A stretch of DNA of 42,369 nt from a virus, in the IMG/VR virus record IMGVR_UViG_3300024999_000195, positions 1-42,369 of that record. The stretch is one strand, 5' to 3'. A program made the translations under genes and the position numbers. Every line of letters starts with the position of its first letter. Position 1 is the first letter of the stretch. Under the pieces are notes generated by a model. That model ran no database searches. It saw only the letters and a program-made list of their open reading frames with translations, and was not told the origin of the DNA. Positions 35,540 to 42,369 of this stretch are shown one piece after another.

Positions 35540-36574
35540 ATGAATAGATTATTAAAGTCATTTTCTACTATCGTGTTGTCTATGTCATTATTGTTTACAA
35601 CGGTATTACCATCATTAGCATCGGATGTGAGTTTTAGTAACACAAGCGACAATTATATCGCAGTAAAAACTGTAAAAGTATCAAAAGTAATTCTAAACAA
35701 GAAAACAACATCTGTTAATATTGGATCATCTGAAACATTAATCCCCACTATTACACCTATTACAGCTACAAATCAAAATGTAATATGGAAATCAAGTAAT
35801 AAATCAATTGCTATAGTAGATAATTTAGGTGTTGTCAGAGGAATTAAAAAAGGTAAAGTAACTATTACGGTAACAACTGTTGATGGTAAAAAGACTGCTA
35901 AATGCATAGTAAGTGTTACTATTGATCCTTTGCTTATTAAAGTTAGTGGAATTAAATTAAATACACTCTTATGCAATATTAACGTAGGAAGTAACGAGAC
36001 TATAATCGCTACTATTTTTCCAAGTAATGCTAGTAATAAGGAAGTAGTTTGGAAATCAAGTAAACCATCAGTAGCAACAGTTGATTTAAATGGCATAGTA
36101 AATGGTTTAAAGGTTGGAGAGACAATTATCACCGCAACTACCACAGACGGTAATAAAACAGTTCAATGTAAGATAATTGTAAATAATGAAATGATTAAAT
36201 TTAAAAGTCCCAATTTGGAAAATGCAATTAGAGAAATGATTAACAAACCAATTGGAATATTAGTAAAAAATGATGTAGTCGATATTGAATTTTTAGATGC
36301 AAGCTCATTAGGCATTGATGATTTAAGTGGAATAGAAAATTTAACGGGATTAGTTGATTTAGATTTAAGTGATAACAAAATTAATGACATAGGTGAACTA
36401 AATGGATTGGTAAAATTGATAAATCTCGATTTAAGTAAAAACAAAATTGAAGATATAACTGGATTAAAGGGGTTGGTTAATTTAGTTGAACTTAATTTAG
36501 AGAATAATAAAATTAGCGAAGAGGATGTAAGCGAGTTGAATAAATTTTTACCTAATTGTAAAATTGTTTGGTAA
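35540..36574 (+). CDS. secreted Big2/leucine-rich-repeat protein, likely moron
   Basis: A 344-residue exported protein. Residues 1-28 form a Sec signal peptide (basic MNRLLK, hydrophobic core, cut near LPSLASD). Two Big2 Ig-like domains follow, about 46-125 and 135-213 (VIWKSSNKSIAIVDNLGVVR; VVWKSSKPSVATVDLNGIVN). The end has internalin-style leucine-rich repeats (LVDLDLSDNKINDIGELNGL, LINLDLSKNKIEDITGLKGL, LVELNLENNKI). No anchor motif is present, so it is released or loosely bound to the wall. Its own promoter and terminator, after the tail genes, suggest a lysogenic-conversion gene active in the prophage. It has no holin or lysin character. Confidence 0.8.
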   Translation: MNRLLKSFSTIVLSMSLLFTTVLPSLASDVSFSNTSDNYIAVKTVKVSKVILNKKTTSVNIGSSETLIPTITPITATNQNVIWKSSNKSIAIVDNLGVVRGIKKGKVTITVTTVDGKKTAKCIVSVTIDPLLIKVSGIKLNTLLCNINVGSNETIIATIFPSNASNKEVVWKSSKPSVATVDLNGIVNGLKVGETIITATTTDGNKTVQCKIIVNNEMIKFKSPNLENAIREMINKPIGILVKNDVVDIEFLDASSLGIDDLSGIENLTGLVDLDLSDNKINDIGELNGLVKLINLDLSKNKIEDITGLKGLVNLVELNLENNKISEEDVSELNKFLPNCKIVW

Positions 36575-36603
36575 TTATGTTTTTAATAGTTAATGTAAAA
36601 GAG

Positions 36604-36627
36604 AAGACCTCTAATCAGGTCTTTTTC
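36604..36627 (+). terminator. Rho-independent terminator after the Big2/LRR gene
   Basis: A perfect 7-bp stem AAGACCT/AGGTCTT (36604-36610 with 36617-36623), a 6-nt loop and a T-rich tail. Confidence 0.8.
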
Positions 36628-36661
36628 TTTATGTAAAATTAAGAAAGGATGTGATATAAAA

Positions 36662-36793
36662 ATGACAGATAATAAAAAAGAAACTGCTCAAAATGAACAG
36701 TCTAAAATTGATATTCTTAAGTATTTATGGGACAAAATTGAGCAACAAAGTGTAATTAATACTAATGAATACAAATGGAATAAATCCAATTAA
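36662..36793 (+). CDS. small hydrophilic phage protein, 43 residues
   Basis: An AAAGGATGTG site precedes the ATG. It reads MTDNKKETAQNEQSKIDILK, YLWDKIEQQSVINTNEYKWN. No family is recognised. It is charged and probably helical, without a membrane segment. It ends convergently with the zinc-ribbon gene, overlapping it by four bases. Confidence 0.5.
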   Translation: MTDNKKETAQNEQSKIDILKYLWDKIEQQSVINTNEYKWNKSN

Positions 36794-36996
36794 TTTTCTT
36801 TAAACAACATTACATAATTACAGTTATCACAAATAATAGGAATTACTGCTAATACTTTTGTAGCATCAGGAATAAACTTTCCATGTTTATCTTTGTTTGC
36901 AGAAGTTAGAATAGCATATGGAGTTCCATCTCCTGCTAAAGCTCCAAATGTATTGTTTCCACAATTAGGACAATGGTTTGTTTTAGGTAGATTCAA
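36790..36996 (-). CDS. small zinc-ribbon protein
   Basis: A 68-residue protein with a TTG start after AAAGGAGGAG on the minus strand. Two CxxC knuckles (HCPNCGN at about 8-14 and ICDNCNY at about 55-61) indicate a single zinc ribbon, closed by a short hydrophobic end (VMLFKEN). Between them lies GTPYAILTSANKDKHGKFIP. Such small ribbons in phages often bind nucleic acid or act as adaptors; the target is unknown. A TTGTCC-16-TATAAA promoter candidate lies upstream at 37019-37046. Confidence 0.6.
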   Translation of the reverse strand: MNLPKTNHCPNCGNNTFGALAGDGTPYAILTSANKDKHGKFIPDATKVLAVIPIICDNCNYVMLFKEN

Positions 36997-37018
36997 TTTA
37001 ATCTCCTCCTTTCTTTAG

Positions 37019-37046
37019 TTTATAGTTTATCATATGTTGTGGACAA
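37019..37046 (-). promoter_or_regulatory. possible promoter of the zinc-ribbon gene
   Basis: On the minus strand TTGTCC (37046-37041), 16-base spacer, TATAAA (37024-37019). It is divergent from the promoters of the Cro-like gene. Confidence 0.4.
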
Positions 37047-37177
37047 TAAAGATTTATTCGACAATATTTGTCAGGAATAGTTATTATTTGTTTGAGGAGA
37101 ATTGATAATTTAGATTCTCCTCTTTTATTTATTATGAATATAAAGATTGATTTTCGTAAAATAATAAATAAAATTAT

Positions 37178-37207
37178 TTGACTTATATTTATTTAGTGTG
37201 TTATAAT
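37178..37207 (+). promoter_or_regulatory. upstream promoter of the Cro-like gene
   Basis: TTGACT (37178-37183), 18-base spacer, TATAAT (37202-37207). It lies in the 338-base gap between divergent regulators, which holds no gene. Confidence 0.5.
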
Positions 37208-37279
37208 ATAAATGTAAATATAATGTTTAAAAGTTAATCTTTATTCATAATCTCTTTTCTAATACATATGTTTATGATT

Positions 37280-37309
37280 TTGATGAGCATATGGGTAATG
37301 TGATATAAT
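37280..37309 (+). promoter_or_regulatory. proximal promoter of the Cro-like gene
   Basis: TTGATG (37280-37285), 18-base spacer, TATAAT (37304-37309), about 26 bases before ATG 37335. Confidence 0.45.
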
Positions 37310-37334
37310 AGATTGGAATGGAGTGATTGGGGTT

Positions 37335-37547
37335 ATGGCAGTAAAAAATAGATTAGAGAACATCCTTGCAGAAAGAGGAATTAAACAAACTTGGTTAGCA
37401 AATCAAGTTGGAGTTACTAGACAAACAATGTCTAACCTAGTAAAAAATAGATATACAACAAGTACAGATATAGGTTTAAAGATTGCGTATGTGCTTAATA
37501 TGGATTTTAATGATATATTTTATTTAGATGATTTAGAAGAATTGTAA
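37335..37547 (+). CDS. Cro/CI-type (XRE family) helix-turn-helix repressor
   Basis: A 70-residue protein. ATG 37335 is chosen because GGAATGGAGTG lies just upstream, so the earlier in-frame GTG is part of the site. RLENILAERGIKQTWLANQV, GVTRQTMSNLVKNR and TDIGLKIAYVLNMDFNDIFY form a complete XRE HTH, with recognition helix TRQTMSNLVKN. Single-domain size is like Cro. It likely controls the adjacent regulator genes, including the divergent zinc-ribbon gene and the antirepressors. Confidence 0.85.
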   Translation: MAVKNRLENILAERGIKQTWLANQVGVTRQTMSNLVKNRYTTSTDIGLKIAYVLNMDFNDIFYLDDLEEL

Positions 37548-37571
37548 TGTAAATTGTTTTTCCATAATGTA

Positions 37572-37600
37572 TTGACATAACTGACTCTATCCTCTATAAT
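37572..37600 (+). promoter_or_regulatory. consensus sigma-A promoter of the 37655 operon
   Basis: TTGACA (37572-37577), 17-base spacer, TATAAT (37595-37600). The segment ATCCTCTATAATA is identical to one at the promoter near 17032, which suggests shared control. Confidence 0.75.
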
Positions 37601-37654
37601 AGTATTAAGGGGTTGATAAACAATCCTAAATATGAATATAGAGGAGTTTTTATT

Positions 37655-38143
37655 ATGAGAGAAGTTTCAATTCAAGAGATGGTTGCTCTATCAGACACAT
37701 ACACAGGAAAACAGGTTCAGGTATTCATGTCGCCTATTCAATCTATTAAATCTATGAATACATATCAACAGTTCAAACTTGTGGAAGACGGAGACAATCT
37801 AGAGTTTTATGACATAAATATTAATAAACCAACTCTTCAGGAAATGATAATTCCTAAAGATATTATTGAAGAGATTAATTATTTTGAAGGCAGTAATATG
37901 TATGATTCAGTATTTTCAATTATATTAAACAATGGACAAATTGATTTTGCTATTAGCGAAAAACCTATGGTTTGCAAAAAATGTTATAAATTATTAGATA
38001 GACATTTTGACCCATCTTGGCAAATCAATAAAGTTGGTCAGTATGGTAGTCAATGGGATAATGAACGTATTGTGATTGATTTTTGTGAAAATTGTTTATT
38101 AGAATTTCTTGGTTATAATAAAGTTGGTGAACTTTGTGAATGA
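37655..38143 (+). CDS. hypothetical protein with C-terminal zinc-binding Cys pairs
   Basis: A 162-residue protein. ATG 37655 follows GAGGAG at good distance; in-frame codons upstream back to 37613 lack a suitable site. The N-terminal part (REVSIQEMVALSDTY) and the central beta region are unrecognised; CKKCYKLLDRHFDPS and FCENCLLEFLGY form two CxxC pairs that probably bind zinc. The stop overlaps the next gene by eight bases, so it is translated with the BRO-type antirepressor. Its role may be regulatory. Confidence 0.5.
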   Translation: MREVSIQEMVALSDTYTGKQVQVFMSPIQSIKSMNTYQQFKLVEDGDNLEFYDININKPTLQEMIIPKDIIEEINYFEGSNMYDSVFSIILNNGQIDFAISEKPMVCKKCYKLLDRHFDPSWQINKVGQYGSQWDNERIVIDFCENCLLEFLGYNKVGELCE

Positions 38144-38930
38144 TTTAGTATTGTTTAGTAATGAAAGATTTGGTAATCTAAGAGTATTTATTAAAAATGA
38201 AGAGCCTTGGTTTGTTGCAAAAGATATTGCTGATCTTCTTGAATATTCTAAAACCTCTAATATGCTAGATAGATTAGATGAAGATGATAAAATCAAGCTT
38301 AATTATTCCGACTCCGTTTCACTCGGACTCGAAAATGTAAACTCACAAGGAATGTATTTTATCAATGAGTCTGGTTTGTACAATGCTATATTTGGCAGTA
38401 AAAAACCAGAAGCAAAACAATTTAAGAAATGGGTTACATCTGAAGTCCTTCCTTCTATTCGTAAACATGGTATTTATATGACTGAGGATACAATTGAAAA
38501 AACCTTAAATGATCCTGATTTTATTATTAAATTAGCAACTCAATTAAAAGAAGAAAAGCAAAAGCGATTGTTAATTGAACAGCAATTAGAAGATCAGAAA
38601 CCAAAAGTTGAGATTTATGATGAGTTAATTGATCAAAAAGATTTAATGAATTTTAAGCAAGTTGCTAATACGTTTGGGTTTTGCGGAAGAAATACGCTCA
38701 TGAAAATATTGAGAGAAGAACATGTACTATCTGACAATGGTTTTAATTGGAATCTCCCCTATTCTCAATATCTTGAGGCTAATTTATTCAAAGTTAAGAT
38801 TATTCCAAGAAGGACTAGCGATGGTGTGACAAATATTTGCACGACATTGTGTACTACGAAGTCTTTGGAATTTATTAAGAAGATTTTAGACAAAAAGAAA
38901 GACCTGTTGTTAGAGCAACAGATCGTGTAG
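38136..38930 (+). CDS. BRO-N / KilAC phage antirepressor
   Basis: About 264 residues from GTG 38136, after AAAGTTGGTG; upstream in-frame codons lie in the previous gene. Residues about 1-105 are BRO-N (NLRVFIKNEEPWFVAKDIAD, LLEYSKTSNMLDRLDEDDKI, FINESGLYNAIFGSKKPEAK, FKKWVTSEVLPSIRKHGIYM). The C-terminal region (PKVEIYDELIDQKDLMNFKQ, VANTFGFCGRNTLMKILREE) is the KilAC DNA-binding domain (PF03374). Such proteins act as antirepressors or regulators that trigger lytic growth. It is in an operon with 37655 and ends at a terminator. Confidence 0.85.
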   Translation: MNDLVLFSNERFGNLRVFIKNEEPWFVAKDIADLLEYSKTSNMLDRLDEDDKIKLNYSDSVSLGLENVNSQGMYFINESGLYNAIFGSKKPEAKQFKKWVTSEVLPSIRKHGIYMTEDTIEKTLNDPDFIIKLATQLKEEKQKRLLIEQQLEDQKPKVEIYDELIDQKDLMNFKQVANTFGFCGRNTLMKILREEHVLSDNGFNWNLPYSQYLEANLFKVKIIPRRTSDGVTNICTTLCTTKSLEFIKKILDKKKDLLLEQQIV

Positions 38931-38974
38931 GAAGATTATTAAAGAATTCATGCAAGTAGAATTATACCATAGTT

Positions 38975-39011
38975 AAAGGAAAGAATCAATTATAGGTTCT
39001 TTCCTTTTTGT
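38975..39011 (+). terminator. Rho-independent terminator after the BRO/KilAC gene
   Basis: A 13-bp stem with one G-U (38975-38987 with 38995-39007), a 7-nt loop and a T run. Confidence 0.85.
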
Positions 39012-39065
39012 AAATTATTATCCACCTATACCCTATTTCTCTTTTAAATTATTTTTATTTATTGT

Positions 39066-39094
39066 TTGACATTACTTTTCTATTCAGGTATAAT
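39066..39094 (+). promoter_or_regulatory. consensus sigma-A promoter of the second antirepressor
   Basis: TTGACA (39066-39071), 17-base spacer, TATAAT (39089-39094). This matches consensus at both hexamers. Confidence 0.75.
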
Positions 39095-39117
39095 TGGATA
39101 GAAGGGTGGTGAGGTTT

Positions 39118-39153
39118 ATGGCTAGAGAACCAACTAATATATGTATGATTTAG
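39118..39153 (+). other. 11-codon leader open frame before the second antirepressor
   Basis: A strong GGGTGGTGAGG site is followed by ATG and a frame coding MAREPTNICMI and a stop, then 59 bases before the true antirepressor start. It is either a translated leader peptide or the remnant of a gene start. Confidence 0.35.
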
Positions 39154-39212
39154 TTGAGTCATTATCAATAAATAAAATAATATTAAAATTAAGAAAGAAG
39201 GAATGGGATAAT

Positions 39213-40130
39213 ATGGAAAACGAATTAATAATTAAAGAAGTGGATTTTAATGGAACAACTTTATTGGCTGTACAAGATATTAATGGCAATATTTTTGTGG
39301 GAGTTAGTTACATATGTAACGGAATAGGATTAACTGAAAAACAAAAAGATCACCAAGTTGCTAGTATGCAAGAAGATGTTGTTTTAAGGAAAGGGTGTAA
39401 AAAGCTTCCCCTAAAATTAGAGGGGCAGGTCAGAAACGCATTGTGTATTGAATTAGAATTTCTTCCAATATGGCTTGCTAAAATACCTATTACTCCTAAA
39501 ATGAAAAAAGAAAGTGAAGCCTTAAAAGTACAATATGGTAAAGATTATACAACAACCATAGACAATCTTATTGAATATCAACTAAAAGCAAAAGATGTTC
39601 TCGCGAAGGCATTTATTCCAAATATAGAATCATTCATTCAAAATTATCTTGATATGGATGAGGATGAAAGAGGTATTGCATACTTCAAAGAGAAAAAGGA
39701 AAGAAAACTTTTGGAATTACAAGCACAAGAATTGATTCCAAAGGCAAGAAGTTTTGATCAGTTGATTGGAGCAAATGGAAGCCAAAATATGAATTCCGTT
39801 GCGAAATCATTTAATGTTGGTCGTGGAAGACTATTTGCATTTTTACGTGAAAAAGATATTCTTATGACTGGAAGTAAAAATGATAAAGAAAAGCATAATG
39901 TTCCTAGACAACAATATCTTGAACAAAAATTATTTGTAGTCAGAGAATATACAATTCCTGATGCAGATGGCGAAATTGTAAATCGAACGCAGACACTTGT
40001 GACTGCAAAAGGAATTGAATTTATTGATAAATTATTGAAGGAAATTGATTATGATTTAGAAAAATTTTCTGATTCAGAACAATGTGAAAATAATAATTTG
40101 GATGTAGGAAACAGTCCGTTGTTACATTGA
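39213..40130 (+). CDS. P22_AR_N / KilAC phage antirepressor
   Basis: A 305-residue protein. ATG 39213 is chosen because AAGAAAGAAGG precedes it; the ATG at 39141 lacks a site. The N-terminal half matches phage antirepressor P22_AR_N: DFNGTTLLAVQDINGNIFVG, ICNGIGLTEKQKDHQVASMQ, ELEFLPIWLAKIPITPKMKK. The C-terminal half is a KilAC domain (PKARSFDQLIGANGSQNMNS, VAKSFNVGRGRLFAFLREKD, PRQQYLEQKLFVVREYTI), related to that of the gene at 38136. It would relieve repression or modulate gene expression. It has its own consensus promoter and a terminator after it. Confidence 0.85.
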   Translation: MENELIIKEVDFNGTTLLAVQDINGNIFVGVSYICNGIGLTEKQKDHQVASMQEDVVLRKGCKKLPLKLEGQVRNALCIELEFLPIWLAKIPITPKMKKESEALKVQYGKDYTTTIDNLIEYQLKAKDVLAKAFIPNIESFIQNYLDMDEDERGIAYFKEKKERKLLELQAQELIPKARSFDQLIGANGSQNMNSVAKSFNVGRGRLFAFLREKDILMTGSKNDKEKHNVPRQQYLEQKLFVVREYTIPDADGEIVNRTQTLVTAKGIEFIDKLLKEIDYDLEKFSDSEQCENNNLDVGNSPLLH

Positions 40131-40139
40131 TAATATTAT

Positions 40140-40191
40140 GAATACATAAATAAAGTTATTAAGAATCCATTATCAATTATGTATTCTTTTT
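40140..40191 (+). terminator. Rho-independent terminator after second antirepressor
   Basis: A perfect 10-bp stem GAATACATAA/TTATGTATTC (40140-40149 with 40177-40186), a 27-nt loop and T5. Confidence 0.75.
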
Positions 40192-40294
40192 GCATGAAAA
40201 TTTTTAAACAACTTTCACAATAATAGTAGTAAATTATTAAAGTTTAGTGAGATATTAATATTTATTAAAAAACAAAAATAAAACATTGTAAATT

Positions 40295-40324
40295 AGAGAG
40301 ATAATTAGTTTATCTCTCTTTTTA
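40295..40324 (+). terminator. second Rho-independent terminator before the tailspike
   Basis: A perfect 10-bp stem AGAGAGATAA/TTATCTCTCT (40295-40304 with 40310-40319), a 5-nt loop and a T run. Confidence 0.85.
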
Positions 40325-40348
40325 TATTAAAAAGGAGGAAAGAAATAA

Positions 40349-42369
40349 ATGGCATTTGAATTTAATAACCCACTTTTGTATGAATTAAGAGAAGATTTGA
40401 TTAGTAAACAAGACTTATGTGTAATTTCTAATGAAGGTAAAATAGTTCTCGATGAACTTGGCAGTGAATTTTATGGTGTAACTGCTGTATTAGTTGGTAC
40501 AGCACAAGCAGGAGCATCAAGTACAATTACATTGACATCCAGTGCTTCAGCTATTGACGACAGATATAATAATTTCACAATAACTATCACAGGCGGAACT
40601 GGTTCAGGACAATCAAAATTAATCACAGATTATGTGGGGAGTACAAAAATAGCAACAATATCTGGAACATGGGCAATAACTCCAAATAATACATCTGTAT
40701 ATTCTATTGCTTGTTACAATGAATCTAAAACAGTTACAGGTTTATCAATTAATTCTTTTTATGTAAATTACTTAAACTCTATAATTACTTTTAATTCTTC
40801 TGAAATCGGACAAACGGTTTTAGTATCGTATCAAGGTAGAGGAACTATCCAAATACCTGCAGAAAGAATCTATAGTACAGATGGAAACGATGTAACACAA
40901 ACTCTTCAAAATATGATAAATACAGGTTCAGTAGCAATTGAATCTTTAGGAGGATTAACTGCTGCCATTTCTACTGCTCAAGCTTTAGAAACAGAATTAG
41001 ATTCAGATATTGCTACGGGCAATATATTAAAATCAGATTTAGATTCTAGATTTACAACTGCTGATACCAAAAAAACAGCATTGGATTTATCCATTTCTAA
41101 TTCTACAACTTCTAAAACAAATTTAGATGCAAGTATAACTACATCTGGAATATCAAAAACAGCATTAGATTCAAGCAATACAACAGCAAATGTTACAAAA
41201 AGTAATTTAGACGCATCTAATACTACAGCTTTGGCAACCAAAGTTTCATTAGATGGATCGAATACTACAGCACTTGGAACAAAAACTGCACTTGATTCAA
41301 GTAATACAACAGCCAATTCAACAAAAAATAATTTAGATGATTCAATTGATTCTGCAACAATTATAAATGGAACTTTAGATGGTACTATTTCAACAGCAAA
41401 TACTTCAATAGGAGAATTAAATGAAACTAATGCTTCAGTTCAACTCAATGAAGATACTAGAATATCTCAAGAAAATACTCGTGAATCACAAGAAGAAAAT
41501 CGTCAAAATACATATTCATCTGGATATATAAATTTTAAAGGTGTTGTTACAGGAATAGCATCTCTTCCTGCATCTAGTAATATTCTTGGAGACACATATC
41601 AAGTAATTAATGATACAACCACATCAAATAATGCCATGTGGAGATATGATGGAACTATATTTAAAAAATCATATGTTTTAGATTTAACTTTTGCAGGAGG
41701 CTATGGAGCAAACGATAGTCAGGTTTTTACAGCAACAGAAAATCAGACATTGTTTACATTGACTGATTTTCCTTATTTAGTTGGTGTAAATCAATTGATG
41801 GTATATGTTACTGGAATTAAACAAATTATTGGAGTAAATTATACTGAAACTAGTACAAATTCATTTACATTAACTAGTGGTGTTGTTGCAGGAACAAAAG
41901 TAGAAGCTTTTAGAAGTGTTCCAGGAGGAGCCGGAAGTTTAACTACTCAAGAAGTAGAAAATGCTAGAGTTAGTTCATTAGGAGTTGGATATGCGAATCT
42001 TAAAGCAAGAATTGATGCTCATGATTTTGAAAAGGTTGGAGATTTAGCGAATCTTCCTACAGTTGCAAAATCAAATATTGTAAGTTCTATTACAGAAGTG
42101 TCAAATGAAATTGCAGTTTTAAATGGAGCAGGGGAGATAGTTGAAAAAGCAAATAATACTATAATAGATGCAGGAAATATAATAACTGCCACAACTGTGG
42201 AAGGTGCTTTGCAAGAGGTGGTTACTACATTTACTGAATATAAGGCAAATTATGCGACAGTGAATGTAAGACAATTTGGTGCAGTTGGAGACGGATTATT
42301 GCTAGATGGCAGTATAAATCCATCTCCAACAGATGACACACAAGCCTTTATTGATGCTTTTGATTTTGT
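40349..42369 (+). CDS. tailspike / upper-baseplate fibre with pectate-lyase-type beta-helix, 3' partial
   Basis: The frame is open from ATG 40349 (AAAAGGAGGA site) to the window end, at least 673 residues. The N-terminus (MAFEFNNPLLYELREDLISK) is a particle-binding beta domain. Residues about 242-339 hold seven 14-residue repeats. EDTRISQENTRESQEENRQN marks a coiled-coil segment typical of baseplate BppU proteins, followed by a carbohydrate-binding-like module (FKGVVTGIASLPASSNILGD, TYQVINDTTT). The last residues, VNVRQFGAVGDG then PTDDTQAF, are the start signature of Pectate_lyase_3 beta-helices, which in tailspikes cleave or bind capsule or wall polysaccharide. Two terminators precede it, so it must have its own promoter, which I could not place. 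Confidence 0.8.
   Translation, partial: MAFEFNNPLLYELREDLISKQDLCVISNEGKIVLDELGSEFYGVTAVLVGTAQAGASSTITLTSSASAIDDRYNNFTITITGGTGSGQSKLITDYVGSTKIATISGTWAITPNNTSVYSIACYNESKTVTGLSINSFYVNYLNSIITFNSSEIGQTVLVSYQGRGTIQIPAERIYSTDGNDVTQTLQNMINTGSVAIESLGGLTAAISTAQALETELDSDIATGNILKSDLDSRFTTADTKKTALDLSISNSTTSKTNLDASITTSGISKTALDSSNTTANVTKSNLDASNTTALATKVSLDGSNTTALGTKTALDSSNTTANSTKNNLDDSIDSATIINGTLDGTISTANTSIGELNETNASVQLNEDTRISQENTRESQEENRQNTYSSGYINFKGVVTGIASLPASSNILGDTYQVINDTTTSNNAMWRYDGTIFKKSYVLDLTFAGGYGANDSQVFTATENQTLFTLTDFPYLVGVNQLMVYVTGIKQIIGVNYTETSTNSFTLTSGVVAGTKVEAFRSVPGGAGSLTTQEVENARVSSLGVGYANLKARIDAHDFEKVGDLANLPTVAKSNIVSSITEVSNEIAVLNGAGEIVEKANNTIIDAGNIITATTVEGALQEVVTTFTEYKANYATVNVRQFGAVGDGLLLDGSINPSPTDDTQAFIDAFDF
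41072..41365 (+). repeat. seven 42-base repeats in the tailspike gene
   Basis: Units start at 41072, 41114, 41156, 41198, 41240, 41282 and 41324, each coding K-x-x-L-D-x-S-x-T-T-x-x-x-x (14 residues, two heptads). Leu and Ile/Thr positions repeat every seven residues, consistent with a trimeric stalk whose length could vary by repeat number. Confidence 0.75.

Noticed and set aside
35773-36144. Minus-strand open frame opposite the Big2/LRR gene
   Set aside because: Hydrophobic shadow produced by Thr/Val-rich coding on the other strand; no promoter or ribosome binding site.
16743-37293. CATATG pairs in promoters of the RHH and Cro-like genes as a shared operator
   Set aside because: CATATG occurs in many coding regions of this AT-rich window, and the spacings differ (15 and 23 bases), so chance is likely.
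1-42369. CRISPR arrays, tRNA genes, IS elements or retron/DGR components
   Set aside because: No spaced direct repeats, cloverleaf segments, transposase or reverse transcriptase motifs were seen.

Overview
The window is one stretch of an AT-rich (about 30% GC by eye), double-stranded DNA tailed phage or prophage. Siphovirus-type tail genes (tail tube, long tape measure, Dit, very large Tal) together with a tyrosine recombinase, Rha, BRO/KilAC and P22_AR-type regulators point to a temperate or formerly temperate siphophage. Strong purine-rich ribosome binding sites, host-like TTGACA-17-TATAAT promoters, low GC and the protein family types point to a Bacillota host (Bacillus, Paenibacillus or Clostridium relatives). 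No host gene, rRNA or tRNA was seen.

Layout. 1-8.4 kb: a head-tail connector-like protein with an Ig-like (Big2) domain (5' truncated), a putative tail terminator, a conserved tail-region protein, a putative tail tube protein, then fibre and accessory proteins; two free-standing homing endonucleases (HEGs) sit between these genes, each preceded by a terminator. 8.5-15.2 kb: a DUF5659-like protein, a Rha regulator with a RusA-like C-terminus, a RusA Holliday-junction resolvase, a GIY-YIG HEG, a tyrosine recombinase, and a primase-helicase behind a highly structured leader. 15.4-17.7 kb: a P63C-domain gene on the minus strand, divergent from a ribbon-helix-helix regulator and two small genes. 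17.8-19.0 kb: a broken PD-(D/E)XK HEG. 19.0-36 kb: the tail module resumes with a chaperone-like protein, an HK97-gp10-like protein, a minus-strand membrane moron, a tape measure gene split by three group I introns (one carrying an HEG), Dit, Tal and a DUF4376-like protein. 35.5-40.1 kb: a secreted Big2/LRR moron, zinc-ribbon and Cro-like genes, and two KilAC-type antirepressors, most with their own sigma-A-type promoters. 40.3 kb to the end: a tailspike running off the window as its beta-helix begins.

How the genes fit together. The tail proteins build the tube, length ruler, baseplate and adsorption apparatus. RusA, the recombinase and the primase-helicase serve replication, recombination and integration. 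The small DNA-binding proteins and antirepressors probably control lysis or lysogeny. The HEGs and introns are mobile passengers.

Most unusual points: (1) three genes with good Shine-Dalgarno sequences but only AUU or AUC available as start codons; (2) three group I introns in the tape measure gene, two clearly related; (3) a Rha protein with a RusA-like C-terminus lacking one active-site Asp, directly upstream of an intact RusA; (4) a pseudoknot-capable leader that masks the primase-helicase ribosome binding site; (5) two genes broken by a single extra base in a homopolymer (A6 and G8); (6) a promoter-driven secreted Ig/LRR protein, a likely lysogenic-conversion gene; (7) a modular Tal with two families of internal repeats around an ILEI/PANDER-like domain.
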